Counted from the stretch's first letter, positions 26,397-35,272 are shown. The stretch: DNA of 64,000 nucleotides from Mucilaginibacter sp. OK283 (GCF_900110415.1 NZ_FODR01000002.1:434001-498000), one strand, 5' to 3'. The notes: generated from the letters alone by a model not told the origin. Translations and numbers: made by a program.

Positions 26397-26837
26397 ATGG
26401 CAATTTTTTCAAAAACATGTGAGTATGCAATAAGGGCCGTGTTTTATATAGCTCATAAAACGGTGGCCGACGGCAGCAGGGTAGGCATCAAGGATATTGC
26501 TGCCGGAATTGATTCGCCCGAGTTGTATTTAGGCAAAATATTGCAGGATTTGAGTAGAAAAGGTCTTATTAGCTCGGCTAAAGGCCCGCATGGCGGTTTT
26601 TTTATTGAACCGGCCGCATTAAAAAGGCCCTTGAGTGATATTGTAGAGGCTGTTGATGGCGACAGTTTGTTTCATGGCTGCGGTTTAGGGCTTAAGCAAT
26701 GTTCGGAAATTAAGCCCTGCCCACTGCACAATGAATTTAAAGATATCAGGACCCGGATATTCGTGTTGTTAAATACTACCACCATAGGCGAGTTTAACAC
26801 AGAGTTGATAGATGGTTTATTGTCCTTAAAGAAATAA
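26397..26837 (+). CDS. Rrf2 family transcriptional regulator, NsrR-like
   Basis: A 146-residue Rrf2 protein. The winged helix covers about residues 1-80 (IFSKTCEYAIRAVFYIAH, GIKDIAAGIDSPELYLGKIL, GLISSAKGPHGGFFI). Three cysteines, Cys95, Cys102 and Cys108, are the expected ligands of a [Fe-S] cluster, as in NsrR and IscR. The divergent partner is flavohemoglobin, so an NO-sensing role is likely. I started at the ATG (MAIFSKT); a TTG four codons upstream overlaps the -7 promoter element and is rejected. A GNAT gene follows after 39 bp. Confidence 0.9.
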   Translation: MAIFSKTCEYAIRAVFYIAHKTVADGSRVGIKDIAAGIDSPELYLGKILQDLSRKGLISSAKGPHGGFFIEPAALKRPLSDIVEAVDGDSLFHGCGLGLKQCSEIKPCPLHNEFKDIRTRIFVLLNTTTIGEFNTELIDGLLSLKK

Positions 26838-26876
26838 AACTCCAGTCGGCCTATTTAACATTTTACCAAACCGCTT

Positions 26877-27437
26877 ATGATACGCCAGGCATTACCAATT
26901 GACGCGATCTTGCTTAGTAAGCTCATTATCCTGGCTATGGGCAACCTTGCCCCAAAATTTGTAAACGGCAGAGATGAAAGCGAGGCCTGTTCCCTTTTTG
27001 AGTTGTTCGCCGGTAAAACAGGCAATCAATACAGTTATGAGAATGCTTTAGTTTACGAAGATGAAAGCGGCATTTGCGGCATGATCACTGGGTATGATGG
27101 CGCTAAGCTGGCTACTTTAAGAAAGCCGTTTTTAAAATACATTAAAGCGACTTATGGATTTGAGCAATCTGTGGAAGACGAAACCCAGCCCGGCGAATAT
27201 TATATTGATTGCTTAAGCGTGTTGCCCGGTCACCAAGGTAAGGGGATAGGCAAAAAACTGATTGGGGCACTTATTGAACACGCGGCTGATAAAGGATATT
27301 TTACAACCGGGCTGTTGGTTAGCAAAAGTAATCCCGGGGCGAAATCTATGTATACCAGCAAGGGTTTTAAGGTGGTGGACGAGCGGTTTTTTGTGGGGGA
27401 TATGTACGAGCACCTGCAATATAGGTTTGAGAAATAA
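26877..27437 (+). CDS. GNAT family N-acetyltransferase
   Basis: A 186-residue acetyltransferase. The acetyl-CoA loop is clear in YIDCLSVLPGHQGKGIGKKL (QGKGIG, about residue 124), followed by SNPGAKSMYTSKGFKVVDER, the typical last alpha-beta unit. The substrate is not known. It lies 39 bp after the Rrf2 regulator on the same strand and probably shares its transcript, but nothing in it suggests a role in NO defence. It converges on the MBL-fold gene, with 15 bp between stops. Confidence 0.85.
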   Translation: MIRQALPIDAILLSKLIILAMGNLAPKFVNGRDESEACSLFELFAGKTGNQYSYENALVYEDESGICGMITGYDGAKLATLRKPFLKYIKATYGFEQSVEDETQPGEYYIDCLSVLPGHQGKGIGKKLIGALIEHAADKGYFTTGLLVSKSNPGAKSMYTSKGFKVVDERFFVGDMYEHLQYRFEK

Positions 27438-27452
27438 GGCTGGTTTAAAACA

Positions 27453-28256
27453 TTACGCTTCAAAAATGCGCAGGTATCTGCTTACCGAAAAATCCATCAC
27501 CGCCATAGCGCCTTTTAAAATATAACGACCAAAGGCACCATACATAGCTTGATATTTAAGGTGACTGACAGATTGCTGTATTTGCAAAATATCCTTTTTG
27601 GACAGTGGGATAAGATTAGGATAGCTATACATAAATGATACCGATTTGAGGTCGGGGCTTACCTGTATCACATCGCCAACTAATAATAAGCCATCATTTT
27701 GCGGGCTGTACAAAACGCTGCCGCCTGGGAAATGACCGCCGCTGCATATCAATTTAATGTCGTCCCACAAGGTAATTTCCTGCTTTTCCCATAAATGTAA
27801 TGGTGCATCCCTCCGGCAAAGCCACTCTTCATCCAGTGCATTAATGTAAACAGGTGCATTGCCAAAGGCTTTGCTCCACTCCACTATTGTGGTAAAATAG
27901 TGCGGGTGCGATAGGGCGATGGCTTTGATGCCACCAAGTTTATTCACTTCGGCAATAGTTTCCTGGTCAATATTGCTGATGCAATCCCATAAAATATTAC
28001 CGCCTGGAGTTATCAGCAGGTGGGCACGCTGGCCTATGCCAAAAGCAGGCCCGGTATAAATGGCATACAGGTTAGGGGCAACCTGTTCAATTATGTTTTT
28101 ATATTGCTGATTTAAACTGGCAAGCGTAATCCAGCTTTGGCCTTTGGGGTTTACGTACTGACGGTCGTCTTCGCAAATTTTGCAACGCGATGGCGGCGTA
28201 GCCGATGGAGGGTATTGTACGCCGCAGGTAGTGCAGATGTAGGGTATAAGTGGCAT
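27453..28256 (-). CDS. Metallo-beta-lactamase-fold protein with N-terminal zinc ribbon
   Basis: A 267-residue protein. Residues 1-35 form a zinc ribbon or rubredoxin-like knuckle with two CxxC pairs (YICTTCG and CKICEDD). The rest is an MBL fold, but the usual HxHxDH metal motif is only HPHYFT: the Asp-His pair is missing. Later ligands remain as CSGGHFPGGS and LLVGDVIQV. Hydrolase activity is therefore uncertain; it may bind one metal or use the fold for another purpose. It starts 5 nt after the stop of the small lipoprotein gene upstream. A broken copy of its first 40 codons lies at 24759-24879, next to hmp. Confidence 0.82.
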   Translation of the reverse strand: MPLIPYICTTCGVQYPPSATPPSRCKICEDDRQYVNPKGQSWITLASLNQQYKNIIEQVAPNLYAIYTGPAFGIGQRAHLLITPGGNILWDCISNIDQETIAEVNKLGGIKAIALSHPHYFTTIVEWSKAFGNAPVYINALDEEWLCRRDAPLHLWEKQEITLWDDIKLICSGGHFPGGSVLYSPQNDGLLLVGDVIQVSPDLKSVSFMYSYPNLIPLSKKDILQIQQSVSHLKYQAMYGAFGRYILKGAMAVMDFSVSRYLRIFEA

Positions 28257-28261
28257 ATTAG

Positions 28262-28720
28262 TCAGAGCTTGTAAATTATTTTATATAAATCCTGCAAAGG
28301 ATATTCTCCCTGTAATCCATAATCTTCAATTACAATTTTGCCTGTATTGGTATAAAATGTTATGGTTGATTTGGGCTGATCTGGAGCGCTAACGGAATAT
28401 TTATTTTTTAATTTTTTTAAATCGGTATGCTCGAGTATCCTGTCAATTTGTTGCATTTCGTTTTTACTCAACGAATAAGTGGAATCTTTGTACTTAGGGT
28501 TATCGTAGATTTTTTTACAACTACTTGAATTATTTGCCAGGTTTATCAGGCAATGGATTGACGGATACCACTCTGATTCCACCCCGAAATTGCTCAAATT
28601 TGATTCGATTTTAACGATGGAGCGGCCCTCGACTGACTTTTGTTGGCAACTAAATGTGAAGGCAGTTATAAAGAGAGTAATCAAAAGGCAACACCTTAGC
28701 CGGAATACCAAATACCTCAT
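28262..28720 (-). CDS. Hypothetical lipoprotein, 152 aa
   Basis: I do not recognise the family. The N-terminus is a lipoprotein signal (LLITLFITAFTFSC, lipid Cys at about 25) followed by a polar linker. The body is mixed with two Cys (IHCLINL and SSCKKIY) that could form a disulfide, and a C-terminal strand-rich part (STITFYTNTGKIVIEDYG). It is probably in the periplasm attached to a membrane. It is the first gene before the MBL-fold gene, 5 bp apart, so likely one operon. Confidence 0.7.
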   Translation of the reverse strand: MRYLVFRLRCCLLITLFITAFTFSCQQKSVEGRSIVKIESNLSNFGVESEWYPSIHCLINLANNSSSCKKIYDNPKYKDSTYSLSKNEMQQIDRILEHTDLKKLKNKYSVSAPDQPKSTITFYTNTGKIVIEDYGLQGEYPLQDLYKIIYKL

Positions 28721-28782
28721 TTATTTATTTTTAAGAATGTTAACGCTTTTTCAACAGGCAACTCGTCAAAGATGGTAGCGTC

Positions 28783-29004
28783 TTAAGTCTTCAGCGTTTT
28801 TTGCTTATTCCGCAACATGATCATTGCCTTATCTGCCCGTACTTTCCGTGTATCTTCCTGCTTTGCCGAGCCTACCCAGTCGCAATAGCCCTGCTTGTAT
28901 GATTTGGACAGGCTTTCAAAAAAATCCATAGCCTCGGGTTCCTGGTCAAGCAGTACCTGTAACTCGGGAGGGGTGCCTTCAATGTGTTCGCCTTTTTTTA
29001 ACAT
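28783..29004 (-). CDS. YdeI/OmpD-associated family small protein
   Basis: A 73-residue protein (from MLKKGEHIEGT) that matches the C-terminal YdeI/OmpD-associated domain (PF13376): ELQVLLDQEPEAMDFFESLS, YCDWVGSAKQEDTRKVRADK and a lysine-rich end. The longest frame begins at 29103, but the additional 33 residues do not look like a domain; I prefer the internal ATG at 29004, without proof. The family was named for possible bacteriocin protection, with no firm biochemical function. Confidence 0.72.
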   Translation of the reverse strand: MLKKGEHIEGTPPELQVLLDQEPEAMDFFESLSKSYKQGYCDWVGSAKQEDTRKVRADKAMIMLRNKQKTLKT

Positions 29005-29104
29005 TTTGGTTTTAATGAGGTATAAATATGGCCTTATTTTTCTTCCTTCCCAAATTTCGGAAGCGTCAAATCGGCAATTTGCTCCATCCAATAAAAAATT
29101 CAAA

Positions 29105-29603
29105 TAGTAAAATTACCCAGTGGTGGTTAAAAGCGACTTGTTTTTGGTTGTGTAGTCGGGGGCAGGTTTCGTTAATGAATATAGTTCTATGATGCTTTGA
29201 ATCGGTTATTCGATTTCAATTAGCTTCTATCTTTCTAAGGGCCATCGGCCCGGCATATATTGTAGCCACGGGTTTCAACCCGTGGATGATTGTCCAATGA
29301 ACCACAAGAGTGCCATCGGCACGGCCTATGTTTTGGTTTAAATCCAGGTATTTTCAATTTGCTGAAACGATGTATACGCGTTGACAATATGAATCGAATA
29401 CGGCTCTCAATCTTTACCGCGGGTTAAAACCCGTGGCTGCGAAATTGGCCGGGGCGTAGTCCCTATTCGTGTTGTTTTACCTGGTGCACTCGCAATGATG
29501 CGTGAATACGATCAAGTACTGTTACTTACCCCCTGCAAATGTTATATCAATGTAAAGTGTAAAAAACACACCAACTAAATTAGCCTGATGGCCCTCATAT
29601 CCT
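29105..29603. other. Gene-free region carrying REP-like palindromes
   Basis: About 500 bp without a gene. The central part (29239-29440) is the palindrome-rich element described separately; the flanks show nothing recognisable. Confidence 0.5.
29239..29440. repeat. REP/REPIN-like composite of short palindromes
   Basis: Two copies of a GCCATCGGC palindrome (GGGCCATCGGCCC, 29239-29251; GTGCCATCGGCAC, 29310-29322) are each followed by GGCxTAT. The word CCACGGGTTTCAACCCGTGG (29266-29285) recurs in inverted form at 29418-29437 as CCGCGGGTTAAAACCCGTGG. Such inverted CGGGTT palindromes are typical of REP elements mobilised by TnpA-REP transposases; no such transposase is in the window. Confidence 0.6.
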
Positions 29604-29611
29604 TAAATTTG
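29604..29611 (+). promoter_or_regulatory. -7 element of the MFS gene at 29636
   Basis: TAAATTTG fits TAnnTTTG exactly, 24 nt before the ATG. No -33 TTTG at the usual distance. Confidence 0.5.
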
Positions 29612-29635
29612 CGCCGTTAACCATATCAAATACGC

Positions 29636-30832
29636 ATGGAGGCAGAAATTAGCGCGGATACTACATCATCAAAGGTCAGCTTAACTATTATAGGCTTTGT
29701 AGCATTCACTTTTATTGCCTACGTTTCCATCGGGTTATCGCTGGCCGTGCTTCCGGTCTTTATTCATCAAAAATTAGGGTTTAGCGCTGTGGTGGCAGGC
29801 ATAGTAATCAGCCTGCAGTATATTACTACTTTTTTGTGCCGCATGTTTGCCGGTAATATGGTAGATAAGCGGGGGCCGAAGCCTGCGGTTACCATGGGCA
29901 TGGCTGCTTTTACTGCAAGCGGCATAATGCTGCTTTTTGCCTGGCTGCTGCGCGATATACCGCTGATAAGCCTGGGTATGCTGATAATTACCCGCCTGGT
30001 AACCGGCATTGGCGAAGGCTTTGTAGGATCGAGCCCCATAAACTGGGCCATATTTGCCACCAGCGACGAACATACGGCTAAAGCAATATCATTTAACGGC
30101 ATAGCCAGCTATGGAGGTATTGCCGTTGGTGCGCCGCTTGGGGTAATTATTAGCAATAGCTTTGGTTTAGGTGCTATAAGTTTGCTGATTGCAATGCTTG
30201 CCTTTGGCGGCTTTTTATATGCCAAAAACAAAACGGCGCTGCAAGGCAGCAGCAAAGCGCCCCGCCAGGGGTTTTTACAGGTATTAAAAAAAGTATCGCC
30301 ATATGGTATCGCTATGGGGCTTGGCGGCCTGGGGTTTGGTACCATATCAACCTTTATAACACTATATTACATGGCCCTTAAATGGCAGGGCGCGGTATTG
30401 TGCCTGTCGGCCTTTAGCGGTATGTTTATTTTGGGGCGTTTGGTTTTTTCAAAAGCCATCAACAAATATGGCGGTATGAAAACCAGCCTTGTTTGCCTTT
30501 CGGTAGAAGTGATTGGTTTACTGGTGCTGTGGTTGGCCCCTGTGCCATACCTGGCTGTAATAGGTGCTGGTATTACGGGGCTTGGTTTTTCGCTGGTATT
30601 CCCGGCCCTTGGTGTCGAGGCGGTTAAACTGGTTCCTGCATCTAATAAAGGTGCGGCACTTAGCGGCTATAGCCTGTTTATCGATATGTCGTTAGGCTTA
30701 ACCGGCCCGTTGGTGGGCTTTGTGGCCAGCCAGTTCGGGTTGATGTATATTTTTCCGTTTAGTATGGTTATGGTGGTTATAGGGTTGGGGATGGCGGTGT
30801 GGTTGTATTATAGGCGGCAGGCTGTAATTTAG
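29636..30832 (+). CDS. MFS transporter, YhhS/YfcJ-like
   Basis: A 398-residue 12-helix transporter. The N-terminal half has the family pattern LAVLPVFIHQKLGFSAVVAG, then GNMVDKRGPKPAV (MFS motif A) and RLVTGIGEGFVGSSPINWAI, which resembles the YhhS/YfcJ (UPF0226) group. The substrate is unknown; E. coli homologues are linked to efflux. It ends 5 bp from the stop of the opposing lipoprotein gene. Confidence 0.87.
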   Translation: MEAEISADTTSSKVSLTIIGFVAFTFIAYVSIGLSLAVLPVFIHQKLGFSAVVAGIVISLQYITTFLCRMFAGNMVDKRGPKPAVTMGMAAFTASGIMLLFAWLLRDIPLISLGMLIITRLVTGIGEGFVGSSPINWAIFATSDEHTAKAISFNGIASYGGIAVGAPLGVIISNSFGLGAISLLIAMLAFGGFLYAKNKTALQGSSKAPRQGFLQVLKKVSPYGIAMGLGGLGFGTISTFITLYYMALKWQGAVLCLSAFSGMFILGRLVFSKAINKYGGMKTSLVCLSVEVIGLLVLWLAPVPYLAVIGAGITGLGFSLVFPALGVEAVKLVPASNKGAALSGYSLFIDMSLGLTGPLVGFVASQFGLMYIFPFSMVMVVIGLGMAVWLYYRRQAVI

Positions 30833-30837
30833 TATCG

Positions 30838-31383
30838 CTAATGTGGTGATGTAGTATCAATTATCGCGAAGGTCCACCTGCCATTTTTTAAAGCGAATAG
30901 CTTTTTTATGCTCTTCTCCTGGTTATTATAAACGTAGCTTTCATATACTGCTACTTGTTCGGGGGTAAACTGCTCGGCCCTAATGCTGGCCGCTACTTTG
31001 TTTACCCGGCATGTATCCCATAAACTTTCGGGGTATTTATTGTTAAAGCGATATTTAAGCACAGTATCCATCGCCTTGTTAAAATCATTCATACTGGTAA
31101 CCCGGAGAGATAAGTGACGCGATAAATCCTTTTTATACTGATCGCTATCCAGTTTCAAGCCAAACACAACCGGTAACTTGTCGGGGTCGCTATTGCCGCA
31201 AAACTCCCAATCCCCATCAAGTATTAATGTATCGGTTTTCAAAAATGGATTTTTGATGCTTTCAATTACCGATGCCCTTAAATCGCCGGCTTTTAATACA
31301 GGTAATTGCGCCTTATTAGGTGTGCAGGCTATATGCCCCAGCATCAACAACGCGGTAATGGCAAAGCCTGTTATCTTTTTCAT
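30838..31383 (-). CDS. Hypothetical lipoprotein, 181 aa
   Basis: Unrecognised family. I started at MKKITGFAI (31383); the frame extends nine codons further to 31410. The signal LLMLGHIAC marks the lipid Cys at about 20. The mature part is helical and polar with a few aromatic residues (LDGDWEFCGNSDPDKLPVVF; WDTCRVN) and ends RWTFAIIDTTSPH. It is probably a periplasmic lipoprotein. Confidence 0.72.
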   Translation of the reverse strand: MKKITGFAITALLMLGHIACTPNKAQLPVLKAGDLRASVIESIKNPFLKTDTLILDGDWEFCGNSDPDKLPVVFGLKLDSDQYKKDLSRHLSLRVTSMNDFNKAMDTVLKYRFNNKYPESLWDTCRVNKVAASIRAEQFTPEQVAVYESYVYNNQEKSIKKLFALKNGRWTFAIIDTTSPH

Positions 31384-31686
31384 GTTTTGATGAGGTTTTC
31401 GGATAATCATAACTACACTGTTAATACGCTTACCGGTTTAAAAGTAACCCTAAGCTTAAAATAAGCGGAATAAGGGTATTTATGAGGGTGTTTTCAGGCT
31501 ATTTTATGCGTATAAATACGTGTTTTTGATTTAAGTATTGGAAGTTATTTATTTAACTATACATTTATATACCAATTACTTATATACTATATTTAATATA
31601 AGTTCGTAACCTTGAGTTTTTTATCATACCGGCTATTTATGCGCGAATCAATTAACCTTTTTATATAAATATTATACCTAAATCCT

Positions 31687-33090
31687 ATGAAAAAAATATC
31701 CACTCTTTCTGCTACTTCGCTTATATTGTTGATAGTGGCTTTTATTGCATACAGTTGTTCTGGTAACAACAAACCCCAAGAGGGCGAAACAAAAGCCGAT
31801 TTGGCAGTTTCGGGGAAAAACGATGCATTTTTGAACCACCGCGATTCGGTGCCATCGCCACAACAATACAGCGATTCGCTTTTTAAGCTGAGTCACGATT
31901 ATCCAACAACATTTAAACCGGTTATTAACCCTTCGTGGCAAAAGGCATTAAACGGGCAGCCAATTTCTGATAAAAATGCCATTGCCTACATGGATTCGTT
32001 AAAAAGTTACGTTGCCCCCAATGTATTGCCTTTTTTTAGTGATAATAAAAACTGGACATCGGCAAAATATGGCTGGTTTAATGAACCCTGGGTGGGCGCG
32101 CAACGAGAGGCCATTTTGGGTACTTATTTAGGCAACGGTAACCCGGCCAATATGTTTAAAACCCTCAAAGAGGATGAAGCCGGGTATGCGCTTGTTTTAT
32201 ATGATTCAGTTGCGGCTTATACCGTAGGACAAATTTGGGGCAAAACCGGACAAAAAGTTAACCTTGCAAATGATGCGGCACAGTTTAAGGAAGGTAGTGT
32301 TATTGTAAAGTTTGCATTTTCCAACGTCAACTATCCGCAATGGCCGGTAATGAAAAATGCGCAAACCTTTAGTGTTTATGATACCATTCCAACCAAAGAA
32401 AATCCAAAAAAAGGATATCAAGTAAGGAAGGTTAGCTTTTTTCAGATGGATATTATTGTAAAGGATAGTAAAACATCTCCAAAAACAGGTTGGGTTTATT
32501 CAACATTTGTGTATGATATGGATGCCCCCGGATCTGGATGGGATAAAATGGTGCCCTTGGGTGCCATGTGGGGCGACGACCCGGGGATAAATAGTCCGCT
32601 TATCCCACCTTACCCTAAACTGGCCGAAACTGTAATTAACCCCAAAGCCCCGGCATACAGTACAGAAACATTAGGATGGGGCGGGCGGTTAAGTGGCCCT
32701 AACGACGGTGCTGTTGCGCAGGTGGCATTTGATATTAATAGCGGTAAAAAATATACTAACCTTGCACTATCATCATGTATGAGTTGCCATAGCCCGGCAC
32801 AGGATTCCTTTAATTCGTTCTTGTTGCCTGGTCCGTTCCCTTCGTCCGATAGTTTAAAGGTTTATACTCCAGGCAGCCCAAATTGGAATTTATGGTTCCA
32901 GGATAATTATGGCAATGTACCTTTTGATAAAGGGCAGGTAGCTATGGATTACGATATGGTGATGGCATTTAAATCGGTGTTGGCTTACCAGGCCGCTCAC
33001 CCATCAGCCCAAAGCAAACTATTGCAAACCAAAGCAGCGGCAGTTGCCAGGTTCAGAAGGCATAATACCAACAGCAGATTCTGGCATTAA
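31687..33090 (+). CDS. Lipoprotein with one c-type haem motif, 467 aa
   Basis: The N-terminal signal ends IAYSCSG (lipid Cys at about 24). The protein holds one clear covalent haem site, SSCMSCHSPAQD (CxxCH, about residue 362), with several nearby Met residues that could be the axial ligand. The N-terminal ~340 residues carry no motif I know (GWFNEPWVGAQREAILGTYLG and MWGDDPGINS are distinctive). It may be a periplasmic electron carrier or oxidoreductase fused to a c-type cytochrome domain. The gene is monocistronic and ends in a good terminator. Confidence 0.78.
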   Translation: MKKISTLSATSLILLIVAFIAYSCSGNNKPQEGETKADLAVSGKNDAFLNHRDSVPSPQQYSDSLFKLSHDYPTTFKPVINPSWQKALNGQPISDKNAIAYMDSLKSYVAPNVLPFFSDNKNWTSAKYGWFNEPWVGAQREAILGTYLGNGNPANMFKTLKEDEAGYALVLYDSVAAYTVGQIWGKTGQKVNLANDAAQFKEGSVIVKFAFSNVNYPQWPVMKNAQTFSVYDTIPTKENPKKGYQVRKVSFFQMDIIVKDSKTSPKTGWVYSTFVYDMDAPGSGWDKMVPLGAMWGDDPGINSPLIPPYPKLAETVINPKAPAYSTETLGWGGRLSGPNDGAVAQVAFDINSGKKYTNLALSSCMSCHSPAQDSFNSFLLPGPFPSSDSLKVYTPGSPNWNLWFQDNYGNVPFDKGQVAMDYDMVMAFKSVLAYQAAHPSAQSKLLQTKAAAVARFRRHNTNSRFWH

Positions 33091-33113
33091 TAAAGGATTT
33101 GCACGTAACGCAC

Positions 33114-33150
33114 ACCCGACTCAATTCAATAGCAATTGGGTCGGGTTTTT
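33114..33150. terminator. Terminator between convergent genes
   Basis: A 13-bp stem (33114-33126 with 33134-33146, one wobble pair) with a 7-nt loop is followed by five T on the plus strand. It ends the cytochrome lipoprotein transcript and, with A residues on the other flank, might work on both strands. Confidence 0.85.
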
Positions 33151-33877
33151 ATTTGTCATGGCTTGTTTTCCATACAGCAAACTTACTCCAAAATGATTTC
33201 TTAACCTTATATTGAGCCTTGATATCGCTATAATACAATTTGGAGTTGTGCTCTAATTCTTCCTGCACAACATTAAGTATTCTGCTTGTTTTATCAGGAT
33301 AAAAAGGCTCCGAATCCGGCTCTATAATCACGGGCTTGCTAAATAATTCCTTTATTGAATCATATCTGCTACGTATAAACTCGTTTGAAGGCCATGCGAA
33401 GTTATCCATACAAGCAACTTCCAGCGCACCATTGGCATAAAAGTAATGTGATTTAGGAACCCAGGCTATTAAAAAGCCAGGACCGATATCGTGCCCATAA
33501 TCATAAAACTGTATCATGCTCAATTGCCATCCAAGTGCCATCCAGGTATCCCATGGCGGGGCATCGCCACCATCAACATATCCTGCGCTTTCGGCTTCGG
33601 GTGCACCATCAACAACTGTTGAATCCGGGTCGAATATCATAATCCGGCCATAGTGATGTAACTCAGAAACGGGAATTAACTCCACTCCGGATTCAACTAA
33701 CAAGGTTGATCGTGTTGAAATAATCTTGTCAATAACAGCAGACTTTTCACTATCCGAATTTTCAGGATAAAAGTAATGCGGCGATAATTCCTCTGTCCGG
33801 AACAGGTTGGTGTTAAAGTTATTGTTAACTTTTTCTATCCAGGTTGCGGTTTCCTGTATCACCTTGATTATATCCAT
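33149..33877 (-). CDS. Hypothetical protein, 242 aa, possibly SMI1/KNR4-like
   Basis: I placed the start at MDIIKVIQETATWIEKVNNN (33877); the frame is open 21 codons further. No signal peptide or membrane helix. It contains GRIMIFDPDSTVVDGAPEAE and WDTWMALGWQLSMIQFYDYG, acidic and aromatic like SMI1/KNR4 immunity-type proteins, but I do not claim the match. No toxin gene is adjacent. It is last in the minus-strand run after ferredoxin, 73 bp away. Confidence 0.65.
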   Translation of the reverse strand: MDIIKVIQETATWIEKVNNNFNTNLFRTEELSPHYFYPENSDSEKSAVIDKIISTRSTLLVESGVELIPVSELHHYGRIMIFDPDSTVVDGAPEAESAGYVDGGDAPPWDTWMALGWQLSMIQFYDYGHDIGPGFLIAWVPKSHYFYANGALEVACMDNFAWPSNEFIRSRYDSIKELFSKPVIIEPDSEPFYPDKTSRILNVVQEELEHNSKLYYSDIKAQYKVKKSFWSKFAVWKTSHDK

Positions 33878-33950
33878 AGATAAGGTTTGTATTAAAATAT
33901 ATTGATAATGCCGTTTTCCGGTCTTACTACATGATGCCAACTATTTGCCA

Positions 33951-34259
33951 CTACATCAGTCTCACCACCAGTCCATCCATCTCTTCGGTAACCCGCATCT
34001 GGCAGGCCAGGCGGCTGTGTTCGTCGGCGTTGGGCAGGGTATCCAACATATCAAGTTCATTATCTGTGGCATGAAAATATTGTTCGGGACCTTCAAGTAC
34101 CTGTACGTGGCAGGTGGCGCAAAGGGCCATGCCGCCGCAGGTGGCCAGCACATCGTATTCGGATGCTTTTAAAACCTCCATCAGGCTCAGGTTGATGCCT
34201 TCGGGGATTTCAACAGGCTGGCGGTCGCCGTGGCGGTCTTCAATGATTAAGTTGATCAT
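33951..34259 (-). CDS. 2Fe-2S ferredoxin (adrenodoxin type)
   Basis: A 102-residue plant/vertebrate-type ferredoxin. The four cluster cysteines are in TCGGMALCATCHV (C-x5-C-x2-C) and the later RLACQMRV. It carries electrons from the reductase whose gene ends 2 bp upstream on the same strand, so the two are almost certainly partners. Likely electron acceptors, such as desaturases or Fe-S assembly, are not in the window. Confidence 0.92.
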   Translation of the reverse strand: MINLIIEDRHGDRQPVEIPEGINLSLMEVLKASEYDVLATCGGMALCATCHVQVLEGPEQYFHATDNELDMLDTLPNADEHSRLACQMRVTEEMDGLVVRLM

Positions 34260-34261
34260 GG

Positions 34262-35272
34262 TTAAAATTCGGTTACGCCGTAAACGGTGGTGTATTTAAA
34301 ACTCAGTTTTTGTTCGGGATAAACGTACTTGAAGGCGCTTTGGGCCATCAGCGCGGCTTCGTGGAAACCGCAAAGGATCAGTTTTAGTTTACCGGGATAG
34401 GTATTGATATCGCCGATGGCATAAATGCGCTCCACGTTGGTGCTGTAATCCCTGGTGTTCACCTCAATAGCCGAAAAGCTAATGTTTAAGCCCCAATTGG
34501 CAATCGGGCCCAGTTTGGGGCTCAAGCCAAACAGCGGGATCAGGTGATCGGCAGCTATATGGCTTACCTCGTTATTCCTATCAAGCAGGGTTACTTCCTG
34601 CAAATGGCCTTCGCCGGTTAAGGCTACTACGTTTGATTTCAGGATGAGATCAATTTTGCCTTCGCGGGCCAGTTCAAAAACCTTTTCGGCAGAGTCGGGC
34701 ACACCGCGGAAGGTATCACCACGGTGAACCAGGGTAACACGTTCGGCTACGTTGGCGAGGAATATCGCCCAATCCAGCGCAGAATCGCCACCACCGGCCA
34801 AAACTACTTTACGGTCGCGGAATAGTTCGGGATTTTTTACCATGTAGGCCACGCCTTTGCCTTCAAAATCAAGCAGGCGATCAATCTCCGGCTTGCGGGG
34901 TTCAAAGCAGCCCAGGCCGCCGGCTATTACTACTACCTGGCAGTGTACGGTGGTGTTATCATTGGTTTGGATGGTATATGATCCATCGTGGTTCCGGTTA
35001 AGGGTTTCAACCCGTTCGCCCAGGCTAAAGGTAGGATGGAAGGGGGCTATCTGCTCCATCAACCTGTCTACCAATTCTTGCGCGGTAACTTCGGGGTAGC
35101 CGGGGATATCGTATATAGGTTTGTGCGGATAAATTTCAGAAAGCTGGCCACCTACCTGGGGTAGTACATCAATCAGGTGGCAGCGCATTTTTAAAAGCCC
35201 GGCTTCAAAAACCGCGAATAAACCAACCGGCCCTGCGCCAATAATGCAAATATCAGTATCAATATGTTCCAT
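34262..35272 (-). CDS. Ferredoxin--NADP reductase, thioredoxin-reductase-like type
   Basis: A 336-residue flavoprotein of the YumC/TrxR-like FNR group. It has the FAD-binding CIIGAGPVGLFAVFEAG at the N-terminus, NADP-binding VVLAGGGDSALDWA in the middle, and YAIGDINTYPGKLKLILCGF near the end. There is no CxxC redox disulfide, which separates it from thioredoxin reductase. It reduces the ferredoxin encoded directly downstream. A LysR gene lies 75 bp upstream on the same strand. Confidence 0.92.
   Translation of the reverse strand: MEHIDTDICIIGAGPVGLFAVFEAGLLKMRCHLIDVLPQVGGQLSEIYPHKPIYDIPGYPEVTAQELVDRLMEQIAPFHPTFSLGERVETLNRNHDGSYTIQTNDNTTVHCQVVVIAGGLGCFEPRKPEIDRLLDFEGKGVAYMVKNPELFRDRKVVLAGGGDSALDWAIFLANVAERVTLVHRGDTFRGVPDSAEKVFELAREGKIDLILKSNVVALTGEGHLQEVTLLDRNNEVSHIAADHLIPLFGLSPKLGPIANWGLNISFSAIEVNTRDYSTNVERIYAIGDINTYPGKLKLILCGFHEAALMAQSAFKYVYPEQKLSFKYTTVYGVTEF

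Noticed and set aside
33962..34153. Trp/Pro-rich frame within the ferredoxin gene
   Set aside because: Out-of-frame shadow of the Cys-rich ferredoxin.
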